Below the pieces are notes generated by a model. It made no database searches, had not been told where the DNA came from, and was given only the letters and a program-made list of their open reading frames with translations. Positions 16,362 through 23,745 of a stretch of DNA of 64,000 nt are shown here, one piece after another. Positions within the stretch are counted from its first letter, which is position 1. The number at the start of each line of letters is the position of its first letter. The position numbers and the translations under genes were made by a program. The DNA is from Chitinophaga niabensis (GTDB lineage Bacteria > Bacteroidota > Bacteroidia > Chitinophagales > Chitinophagaceae). The stretch covers positions 1,550,001 to 1,614,000 of the forward strand of contig NZ_FSRA01000002.1 of assembly GCF_900129465.1 (NCBI RefSeq). The letters run 5' to 3'.

Positions 16362-17237
16362 ATGGAAGATCCATCCGTACCGCAAGATCCAGGCAGTTCT
16401 CCTATTCGCTTCCGGCGTAAAGCAGTACCGGAAGAAAAAACAAAAGAAAGCTGGCAGCAGATTGAAACGGCTATTTCCCGGAAAAGGTCCGGGATGGTGA
16501 GGCGTATTGTTATAAGGGCCCTGGCGGCGGCAGTATTGTTGCCATTAATGGGGTATGCAGCCTATAATATCTATTGTACGATCGTATCCAATAGCACCAG
16601 GAGTTATCATACTGCCTACGGGGAGATCAAACAAGTGGTACTTCCGGATAGCTCGATCGTCTACCTTAATGCGAACTCCACACTGCGTATACCCATGGAG
16701 TGGGACCCTGCGGAAAGCCGTAGTGTATGGCTGGATGGAGAGGCTTATTTTGAGATCACCAAAAAGCCCGGTGCGGGGAATGCACAGTTCATTGTACATA
16801 CAGCGGAAATTGACGTAGCGGTATTGGGTACAAAGTTCAATGTGAATATGTTAGGAGCGCGTACCACCGTTTCCCTGAAAGAAGGAAAGGTACAGCTGAC
16901 AGCCAGCGATAAGGTGTTTATGATGAAACCGGGAGATGAAGTGCAGGTAGAAAAACATCAATCGAAGCTCCGGGAAGCAGTGAATACAGAGTTGATAGCA
17001 GACTGGCGTAATCACCGTTATCATTTTGAAAATACTTCTATTGCAGAGATATCATCCATCATCTTAACAAAATTTGGCTATGAAGTGGTGATCTTAAACG
17101 ACGAGATCAACCACAAAAAGATCAGCGGGGATCTTTATGCAGAAGATATCACGCAACTTTCGCGGGCACTGTCCATCACTATGAACATCCAAATTGATAC
17201 AAAGGACAACCAGCTGGTATTTAAGAATAAAGAGTAA
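16362..17237 (+). CDS. FecR-type anti-sigma factor
   Basis: 291 residues. A cytoplasmic N-terminal part of about 45 residues (with EETKESWQQIETAI-like sequence) would bind the sigma factor; one membrane helix follows (IRALAAAVLLPLMGYAAY, about 48-65). The periplasmic part is a FecR domain (YHTAYGEIKQVVLPDSSIVYLNAN, DGEAYFEITK, VLGTKFNVN, VSLKEGKVQL, about 80-185) and a C-terminal DUF4974-type domain (YHFENTSIAEISSIILTKFGYEVV). It senses the STN domain of the downstream SusC protein and passes the signal to the upstream sigma factor. Confidence 0.93.
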   Translation: MEDPSVPQDPGSSPIRFRRKAVPEEKTKESWQQIETAISRKRSGMVRRIVIRALAAAVLLPLMGYAAYNIYCTIVSNSTRSYHTAYGEIKQVVLPDSSIVYLNANSTLRIPMEWDPAESRSVWLDGEAYFEITKKPGAGNAQFIVHTAEIDVAVLGTKFNVNMLGARTTVSLKEGKVQLTASDKVFMMKPGDEVQVEKHQSKLREAVNTELIADWRNHRYHFENTSIAEISSIILTKFGYEVVILNDEINHKKISGDLYAEDITQLSRALSITMNIQIDTKDNQLVFKNKE

Positions 17238-17357
17238 CCTAACAATAATTTAAAAACAGCCTCTAAATCGGGTATTACTGACAGCTTGTAATAAAGACTG
17301 AAGGCCCAAAGTGTATCTACCAAAATCGTTTACCCACAACAACTAACATTCCATATT

Positions 17358-20300
17358 ATGAAAGCTAAACTATTGTTGCGAAGCGCCTTACTGGTTGCGG
17401 TATCAACAGCCACTTCGAGCTGGGCTGTAGCAGGCCCCTGGCAGGAACTGGCTGTTATCCGCCAACCGGAATTCTGGCAGCAACCCACGTCTGAAAAAGC
17501 CAGGGAGAAAACACTGGTACAGTTACTAAAAGAGATCCACAAGGAGTACAAGATTGATTTGCTGTATGAAGCAAAAAAGTTACCCAATGTAAAAGTGAAT
17601 TTTTCCACGGAAGGATTCAGCAATGTAGAGGAAATGCTCAAAGCCCTGCTAACGCCGCATGGTTTGCAGGCCCAATCTGTTCAGCCCAATACCTGGGCCA
17701 TCGTTCCGTTACCGGAAGATAAAGCTCCCCGCCCAAAGTCATCCGGCCCCGCAAAGCAGGACACTAACGGCAATGAGTCAACGAACACCATGCCCATGAT
17801 GAAACTCAATGGCGCTTCTGCCATGATGATCAGCGGGGTAGCAGCAGACACAGTACGTAAAGTGAAAGTAACCGGCCGCATTACAGATGGAGAGAATGGA
17901 ACACCTTTACCCGGTGTATCTGTTCAGATCAAAGGGGAAACGCGGGGCGCCCAGGCTGATGGAGAGGGTAAATATTCACTGGATGTTTCCACAGGTAAAA
18001 CACTGGTATTTTCCCTGCTGGGTTATGAAGGAAAAGAAGTGACCGTTACCGGCGACCGTTCCATTGATGTAACCCTGGATGTAAGCAACCGCGCATTGAA
18101 TGAAGTAGTGGTAGTGGGTTACGGTACACAACGCAAAAGCCTGGTGACCGGTGCCATCTCTTCTGTGAGAGCCGCAGATATTGCTTCCGTTTCTTCCAGC
18201 AGGATTGAACAGGCATTACAGGGACGTACAGCAGGTGTGACCGTATTACCGGTTTCCGGTTCTCCCGGCAGCGGCATGCGCGTACGGATCCGTGGTACAG
18301 GTTCCAACGGTTCTTCAGAACCCTTGTATATTATTGATGGTATGCGTGCCGGTGGCATTGAATACCTCGATCCTTCTGAAATATCCTCCATGGAGGTTTT
18401 GAAGGACGCAGCTTCCGCAGCGATCTATGGAGCGGAAGGAGCAAACGGTGTAGTGATCATTACCACAAAATCAGGACCAAAAGATGGTTCCACCAGGGTT
18501 GATTACAGCATGCAGTACGGCCGGCAATCCATTAAGAACCCGATGAAGATGATGAACGCAGAGCAATACACCCAGTACGTTAAAGATGCCGGAACACCCG
18601 GCACCATTCCTGATCCGGCAGCCTGGAAAGGGAAACAAGGTACGGAGTGGTTTGAAGAAATAGCACAAACAGCTCCGCTGCAAAGGCATGCACTCACCGT
18701 CAGCGGAGGCTCCGAAAAATCCTCTTACCTCATTGGCGGAACGCTGTTCCGGCAGGATGGTGTAATTGGTGGTGACCGTGCACGTTTTGATCGTTACACC
18801 GTAAGGATCAATACAGACCACAAGGTAAAACCCTGGTTAACCATCGGTAACCGTCTTTCCTATTCCTACCATAAAAGAAATGGTGTAACGGAAGATGATG
18901 AATTCGGCGCCGTGATCAGTAATGCCATTCTGTTAGATCCCCTGATGCCGACTGTATATACAGGGCCATTAAGTACAAGGGCACAGAATGCATTGAACGG
19001 CGGTTTCAACCTGGTGAAAGATCCGAATGGCCGTTATTATGGAGTGTCTGATTACGTGTTTGGCGAAGCAGGCAACCCCCTGGCACAAATGGCGATCACC
19101 CGGAACGCTACTGCACAGCATAAAATAGTGGGTAGCTTATATGTAGATGCAGAACTGCTGAAAGGATTAAAAGCAACTTCCCGCTTTGGACTGGATGCTG
19201 CATTCCTGCGCAACCATGGCTGGAACCCCACGTTCTGGTTCTCTGCGGAAAGGATGAACACCGTAGCCGGTTCCTTTGACAAGAATGAAAACTGGTATAA
19301 CTGGCAGTGGGAAAATTATCTTACCTATAACAAAAAAGTGGGCCAGCACGATTTCACGGTGATGGCAGGCATGAGTTCCCTCAAACGTGGGTACGATCGC
19401 CTGGAAGGTACTGCCTCCGGGATGTTCAAGGAAAGAGACAATTTCAGCTATCCTGATTTTATGCCGGACGACCAGGACCGTATTGCCGGTACACAAACCT
19501 CTACCACCATGGTTTCTTACTATGGCCGTTTGCTGTACGACTACAAAGGCAAATATCTTTTCAATGCTACCCTCAGAAGAGATGGTTCTTCTCTTTTACC
19601 ACCTGAGAATACATGGGGCACTTTCCCTTCCCTCTCTGCAGGATGGATTGTTTCCAATGAAGCTTTCTTCCCAAATATCCCGCTTAACTACCTGAAATTG
19701 AGGGCCAGCTGGGGCAGGAATGGCAGTATCGCCAATATCAATATCGGCGACTGGCAGGCACTCATCACTACACAGAATATCAGTTACCCGGATGTGAATG
19801 ATAATTTCTTTGTAGGAGCGGAACCCGCTAACCTGGAGAACAGGCACCTGAAATGGGAAGCCAGTGAACAGTTTGATGTGGGAGCAGATATGGGCTTCTT
19901 TGATAACCGCCTGAGCTTTACCGTCGATTATTATAATAAGATAACAAGAGGTTTGTTAACTCCCGGCAGTGCTCCCAATGTAGTAGGTAACGTGCTCCGC
20001 ATTGTGAATGGCGGCACGGTTTCCAATAAGGGTATTGAACTGGAACTGAGTTACCGCAACGATCAGAAACATGCGTTCACCTATGAGATCGGCGCTAACA
20101 TGACGACGATCAAAAATGAGGTGACCAGCTCCAATGAATTCGTGGACCGTATTGCAGGATCTGGTGTTGGTGTGGGTTGGACGGCCTCCTGGTTTGAAAA
20201 GGGATTACCGATCTGGTATTTCCGCGGGTATAAAACAGCCGGCATTTTCCAGAACCAGAAACAGGTGGATGATTATCTCGCAAAGACCACCATGACCGTA

Positions 20301-20873
20301 AATCCTAAACCCGGCGATCCTATCATCGTAGATACGGATGGTGATGGCGTGATCTCTAACAGCGATCATACCAATATCGGTAGCCCGCATCCGGATGTGA
20401 TCTTTGGCGGCCGTGTAAATCTAGCCTTCAAAGGATTTGACCTGCTGGTATTTGTGCAGGGCCAGATCGGCAATGAAGTGCTGATGGGCTTCAACCGGGT
20501 AGACAGGCCAACCGGTAACCGTCCTGCCTTCTTCTATACAGATCGCTGGACAGGTGAGGGTAGTACCAATACCTGGTTTGCGCCTAATACCAGCAGCGAG
20601 TTTGTATATAACAGCGACCTCATGTTATTCGATGGTTCGTATACCCGCATCCGCCAGTTACAGATAGGGTATACTTTGCCGGCGTCTTTACTGAAACGCG
20701 CGAAGATCCGCAATGCCAGGATCTATGCCTCGCTGGATAATTACTTCACTTTCACCAGATACAAAGGAATGGATCCTGAAGCGGGTAGTGAGGATAATAA
20801 CAGCTTAGGGATAGACAGAGGGGTATATCCTATTCCCCGTACCGCATTGGTGGGCCTTTCATTTAGTTTCTAA
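17358..20873 (+). CDS. SusC/RagA-type TonB-dependent receptor with STN signalling domain
   Basis: 1171 residues. After a signal peptide (1-25) there is an STN (secretin/TonB short N-terminal) domain near 50-110 (VQLLKEIHKEYKIDLLYEAK), a linker, a CarboxypepD_reg-like domain near 170-245 (KVTGRITDGENGTPLPGVSVQI), a plug domain near 255-370 beginning at NEVVVVGYGTQRKSLVTGAI and containing YIIDGMRAGG and IYGAEGANGVVIITTK, then the barrel, ending FSF. The STN domain contacts the FecR anti-sigma protein and makes expression ligand-dependent. The gene is 17 bp upstream of its SusD partner. The transported ligand is not evident. Confidence 0.93.
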   Translation: MKAKLLLRSALLVAVSTATSSWAVAGPWQELAVIRQPEFWQQPTSEKAREKTLVQLLKEIHKEYKIDLLYEAKKLPNVKVNFSTEGFSNVEEMLKALLTPHGLQAQSVQPNTWAIVPLPEDKAPRPKSSGPAKQDTNGNESTNTMPMMKLNGASAMMISGVAADTVRKVKVTGRITDGENGTPLPGVSVQIKGETRGAQADGEGKYSLDVSTGKTLVFSLLGYEGKEVTVTGDRSIDVTLDVSNRALNEVVVVGYGTQRKSLVTGAISSVRAADIASVSSSRIEQALQGRTAGVTVLPVSGSPGSGMRVRIRGTGSNGSSEPLYIIDGMRAGGIEYLDPSEISSMEVLKDAASAAIYGAEGANGVVIITTKSGPKDGSTRVDYSMQYGRQSIKNPMKMMNAEQYTQYVKDAGTPGTIPDPAAWKGKQGTEWFEEIAQTAPLQRHALTVSGGSEKSSYLIGGTLFRQDGVIGGDRARFDRYTVRINTDHKVKPWLTIGNRLSYSYHKRNGVTEDDEFGAVISNAILLDPLMPTVYTGPLSTRAQNALNGGFNLVKDPNGRYYGVSDYVFGEAGNPLAQMAITRNATAQHKIVGSLYVDAELLKGLKATSRFGLDAAFLRNHGWNPTFWFSAERMNTVAGSFDKNENWYNWQWENYLTYNKKVGQHDFTVMAGMSSLKRGYDRLEGTASGMFKERDNFSYPDFMPDDQDRIAGTQTSTTMVSYYGRLLYDYKGKYLFNATLRRDGSSLLPPENTWGTFPSLSAGWIVSNEAFFPNIPLNYLKLRASWGRNGSIANINIGDWQALITTQNISYPDVNDNFFVGAEPANLENRHLKWEASEQFDVGADMGFFDNRLSFTVDYYNKITRGLLTPGSAPNVVGNVLRIVNGGTVSNKGIELELSYRNDQKHAFTYEIGANMTTIKNEVTSSNEFVDRIAGSGVGVGWTASWFEKGLPIWYFRGYKTAGIFQNQKQVDDYLAKTTMTVNPKPGDPIIVDTDGDGVISNSDHTNIGSPHPDVIFGGRVNLAFKGFDLLVFVQGQIGNEVLMGFNRVDRPTGNRPAFFYTDRWTGEGSTNTWFAPNTSSEFVYNSDLMLFDGSYTRIRQLQIGYTLPASLLKRAKIRNARIYASLDNYFTFTRYKGMDPEAGSEDNNSLGIDRGVYPIPRTALVGLSFSF

Positions 20874-20890
20874 CCAGCAAACCCAGTACA

Positions 20891-22426
20891 ATGAAGCATT
20901 CAATTATCCGATATACATTCCTTAGCCTCACTGCCTTGTTCTTAGGCAGTGGATGTGCAAAAAATTTCCTGGACCAGGAAATACCGGGCCGGTCTCCGGA
21001 AGAAGAATTTTATGCAACAGATGCAGATGCCGCCGCAGCTACATTTGCCGCATATGATTTCCTGCAGGCAGATTATAACTGGGGATGGGCCAGCGTATTG
21101 TTAGTGAAAACCTTCCCCTCAGATGAAAGTAATGCAGGAGGGAGTGGTCCTGCTGATCAGCCTTCTTACCAGGCGTTGGACAATTTCACTTTTGAATCAC
21201 AAAATGAAGCGGTGTTATTTACCTGGAGGGTCTGTTACTTCGGCGCTTACCGCTGCAACCAGGTGATCAACCGCGTGAAAGGAGGAACCGATCTGCAAAA
21301 ACGCCTCATAGCAGAGTGTAAAGTATTACGCGCACATTTCTATTTTGACCTCGTAGGCTTATGGGGAGATGTACCTTTGATCCTCAAAGACCTTACCTCC
21401 GCTGAATACAGCAAAATACCCCGTGCTAAAAAAGCAGATGTGTATGCCCAGATGGAAAAAGACCTGAAGGAAGCGATCCCTTTACTGCCTGCTAAATCTG
21501 CCTACCCTGCCAGTGAACGTTTCAGGGTCAGCAAAGGAACAGCACAGGCATTACTGGGTAAAGTTTACCTCTATCAGCAAAAGTGGGCAGATGCTGCCGC
21601 TGCTTTTAATGATGTGATCACTTCTCATGAATACGACCTGGAAGCTGATTTTGCGAAAGTATTTTCCAATGCCGGAGAATTTGGTGTAGAAAGTATTTTT
21701 GAAGTACCGTTCTCTTCCCGCAAAGGATTCGACTGGGGCAATTTCCCCTGGGCTACTTTCCGCCTCATAGAAAGCAATATCCATGTGCAACTGCAGGGAC
21801 CCCGCAGTGATTTTTATACCAAAGCACCGAATGATTCCTTACAGGCAGGCTGGGGTTTTAATTTGCCCAAACCCAAATTGTACAATGCTTATATAGCGGC
21901 AGGAGATGTAAAAAGGAGACAAAATACGGTGATGTCTGTTGGTGAACTCGTAGCTAACGGTGGTGCCTGGACGGCTCCTACAGCCTGGGATTATGAAGGG
22001 TTCTTCCAGCGTAAATACGGATCTTTTGAAGGAGAGACCCGTTCAGACGGAGGTGCTGTGCCTGATCTGAACTACGGCAATAATATCCGCCTGATCCGTT
22101 ATGCGGATGTTTTACTCATGGCCGCCGAGGCTTATTACCGGGCAGGTAACGAAGGCCGTGCAAGGGAAGAGCTCAAGAAGGTACGGGTACGTGCCGGCCT
22201 GGGAGAAATAACTGCTACCGGCGATGCCCTGTTCAATGCTATTGTGAATGAACGATTCCTGGAACTGGCATTTGAGGGTTTCCGTTATATGGACCTTGTA
22301 CGCTGGGGAAAAGCAGAAGCAGAGCTGGGACCCTTGGGTTATAAGGCTAATAAACATGAATTGTTACCCATCCCCAATGAAGATGTGCGCATCGGCAATA
22401 TTGAACAGAATAAAGGATACAACTAA
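20891..22426 (+). CDS. SusD/RagB-family outer-membrane lipoprotein
   Basis: 511 residues. Lipoprotein signal with lipobox LGSGC (cysteine at residue 22), then CAKNFLDQEIPG, the usual start of a SusD protein. The N-terminal TPR-like part includes CKVLRAHFYFDLVGLWGDVPL and the C-terminal part ends with NERFLELAFEGFRYMDLVRWGKAEA and LLPIPNEDVRIGN, the family's hallmark segments. It partners the upstream SusC to form a lidded uptake complex, regulated by the sigma/FecR pair. A terminator follows, closing the four-gene unit. Confidence 0.93.
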   Translation: MKHSIIRYTFLSLTALFLGSGCAKNFLDQEIPGRSPEEEFYATDADAAAATFAAYDFLQADYNWGWASVLLVKTFPSDESNAGGSGPADQPSYQALDNFTFESQNEAVLFTWRVCYFGAYRCNQVINRVKGGTDLQKRLIAECKVLRAHFYFDLVGLWGDVPLILKDLTSAEYSKIPRAKKADVYAQMEKDLKEAIPLLPAKSAYPASERFRVSKGTAQALLGKVYLYQQKWADAAAAFNDVITSHEYDLEADFAKVFSNAGEFGVESIFEVPFSSRKGFDWGNFPWATFRLIESNIHVQLQGPRSDFYTKAPNDSLQAGWGFNLPKPKLYNAYIAAGDVKRRQNTVMSVGELVANGGAWTAPTAWDYEGFFQRKYGSFEGETRSDGGAVPDLNYGNNIRLIRYADVLLMAAEAYYRAGNEGRAREELKKVRVRAGLGEITATGDALFNAIVNERFLELAFEGFRYMDLVRWGKAEAELGPLGYKANKHELLPIPNEDVRIGNIEQNKGYN

Positions 22427-22470
22427 GTATTTTTTGATAAAAGCGATATATCAAAAGTAGATGTTAGGAA

Positions 22471-22499
22471 AAAGGGCCGCCTGTTTAGGCAGCCCTTTT
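22471..22499 (+). terminator. Rho-independent terminator of the sigma/FecR/SusCD unit
   Basis: AAAGGGC pairs with GCCCTTT, one mismatch, then GCCT with AGGC around a 4-nt loop, followed by TTTTG. Located 45 bp after the SusD stop. Confidence 0.82.
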
Positions 22500-22539
22500 G
22501 TATTAGGGTGTTAAGGTATTTGGTGGTCTTTGATCCTAC

Positions 22540-22914
22540 TTAGCTTTCTTTTAGAAGAAAGGAAGGAAAGGGCTGATGATGAACATATTCATCATCCGTA
22601 TTAACAGTTTGAAGGAAAAGCAATTGTGGATTTTGCTCTTCTACTGCGGCCTTGTCCGTTTCCGGCTTTGCAACCGGTTGTAGGGATGTGCCGTTAAGCA
22701 TCTCCCCATAGCCGGTGATCAGCCATCGCAGATTCAGCTCTTCAAAATGTTTCCCGATATCTTCCAGTATATCCACACTGGGCTTTGCTCCCGGCACCCG
22801 GAACAACCGGGCTACTTTTTCACAACTATTGTATTCAAGGGTCCTGGTGAAGGCAGTTGTAGTGAGCCCCTTGAACTGTAAAAAACTTTTCAGTCTCTTG
22901 GCGATTGGTTCCAT
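22540..22914 (-). CDS. Small XRE-like helix-turn-helix regulator
   Basis: 124 residues from the ATG at 22914. The N-terminal 65 residues have the form of an XRE/Cro DNA-binding domain of the type frequent in Bacteroidota: RLKSFLQFKGLTTTAFTRTLEY, then PSVDILEDIGKHFEELNLRWLITGYGEML. The C-terminal half is low in structure and rich in Q, N and D. A longer frame begins at 22956, but an 18-bp palindrome lies between the two start codons, so the shorter start is preferred and the palindrome is a likely autoregulatory operator. There are no phage genes around it. The regulated genes are unknown. Confidence 0.7.
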   Translation of the reverse strand: MEPIAKRLKSFLQFKGLTTTAFTRTLEYNSCEKVARLFRVPGAKPSVDILEDIGKHFEELNLRWLITGYGEMLNGTSLQPVAKPETDKAAVEEQNPQLLFLQTVNTDDEYVHHQPFPSFLLKES

Positions 22915-22920
22915 AACTCT

Positions 22921-22938
22921 ATTTGTAGACTTACAAAT
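22921..22938 (-). promoter_or_regulatory. Palindromic operator candidate of the XRE regulator
   Basis: ATTTGTA-GACT-TACAAAT, a perfect 7-bp inverted repeat with a 4-nt spacer, 6 bp upstream of the regulator's ATG. Confidence 0.5.
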
Positions 22939-23241
22939 TGAAGAGTCTAAATCCATCCTGAGAGGGTGAAGAGGAGTTCTATATTTTTTTTCTTTTTTGG
23001 TTCACCCTTCGAAATCAGAAAAGCACTCTTATGTATTGTATAACATTTTTCGCGCAGGCCGGCCTTTCATCGTCCAGCCCCAAAGCACCAAAATCACCTT
23101 GCAGCCTTCTATAAGGCCGCATTTGTTAATTTTTCTGAATCATTACTCCGGGAATCATAGATGGATTGTTTAATTATTGGGTTGATATGTGTTGTAGTAC
23201 CGGATCCAAATAAGTCTCATGTCTAATGTATGCATATACCG

Positions 23242-23269
23242 GAGGGTGAATTCTTTCACCCTCTTTTTT
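23242..23269 (+). terminator. Orphan terminator A
   Basis: GAGGGTGAA pairs with TTCACCCTC around a 4-nt loop, followed by six T. No reading frame precedes it on the plus strand. Confidence 0.75.
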
Positions 23270-23318
23270 ATGACAGCATAGGCAAAAGAGCTATAACTTA
23301 TTGAATACTATATACTTT

Positions 23319-23369
23319 TTGAGTAACCTAACCCCCGATCTAGAAAACTTGAGTAAAACTGAACCCCGA
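23319..23369 (+). repeat. Imperfect direct repeat, TTGAGTAA...CCCCGA
   Basis: TTGAGTAACCTAACCCCCGA (23319-23338) is repeated imperfectly, with one extra base, at 23349-23369. The second copy leads directly into terminator B. Confidence 0.55.
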
Positions 23370-23395
23370 GCCCTCTGATAGCAGAGGGCTTTTTT
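23369..23395 (+). terminator. Orphan terminator B
   Basis: AGCCCTCTG pairs perfectly with CAGAGGGCT around a 4-nt loop, followed by a T run. Confidence 0.8.
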
Positions 23396-23398
23396 GTA

Positions 23399-23467
23399 TA
23401 TACAAGTGTAAAAGGAATAGCCTATGTGAACCCTATGTGAAGCCTATCTGAGGTATACAAGTGTAAA
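23399..23467 (+). repeat. 14-bp direct repeats flanking three 11-bp tandem units
   Basis: TATACAAGTGTAAA occurs at 23399-23412 and 23454-23467. Between them, CCTATGTGAAC, CCTATGTGAAG and CCTATCTGAGG stand head to tail at 23421-23453, one unit per helical turn. Confidence 0.65.
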
Positions 23468-23474
23468 TAAAAAA

Positions 23475-23508
23475 CCGTTCCAGATGGGATCTGAAACGGC
23501 CTCTTTTT
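23475..23508. terminator. Orphan terminator C, possibly bidirectional
   Basis: CCGTTCCAGAT pairs with ATCTGAAACGG with one mismatch; T runs follow on both strands. Confidence 0.7.
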
Positions 23509-23704
23509 ATGGTTGATCAAAGGATCTGATTGTTATCTGTTAAATGTATAACAACAATGACAAACGCAGACCATGTGAGAGATATATTTGTTGGGATAAA
23601 GTATGAATATTTATTATGTAACTGGAATTTGTTAAAAGTGATGGATAATATTATGATTTGATGGATGATCTTATCGCGGAATTGCAAACATATTGGCTTT
23701 TTTG

Positions 23705-23711
23705 TACTTTG
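23705..23711 (+). promoter_or_regulatory. Possible promoter of the cytochrome operon
   Basis: TACTTTG, a one-base-short -7 box, with TTG 20 bp upstream (23682-23684) and 34 bp before the ATG of the first gene. Confidence 0.35.
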
Positions 23712-23745
23712 AGAGGCGTATCCGATAAGCACGTCTATATTATTT

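Larger units (their letters stand above)
22939..23745. other. 0.8-kb gene-free region with terminators and short repeats
   Basis: No convincing protein gene in any frame. It contains three plus-strand terminator hairpins (23242, 23369, 23475), an imperfect 20-bp direct repeat beginning TTGAGTAA (23319 and 23349), a 14-bp direct repeat TATACAAGTGTAAA (23399 and 23454), and three tandem 11-bp units between those copies. This suggests short untranslated transcripts. A 35-codon minus-strand frame near 23020-23125 was seen but has nothing to support it. Confidence 0.5.

Noticed and set aside
22540..22914. XRE gene as a sign of a prophage
   Set aside because: No phage structural, integrase or lysis genes are anywhere near it; small XRE regulators are common in this group.
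23399..23467. 14-bp direct repeats as an integrase attachment-site pair
   Set aside because: Only 55 bp apart with no integrase or cargo; kept as a repeat feature but not called att.
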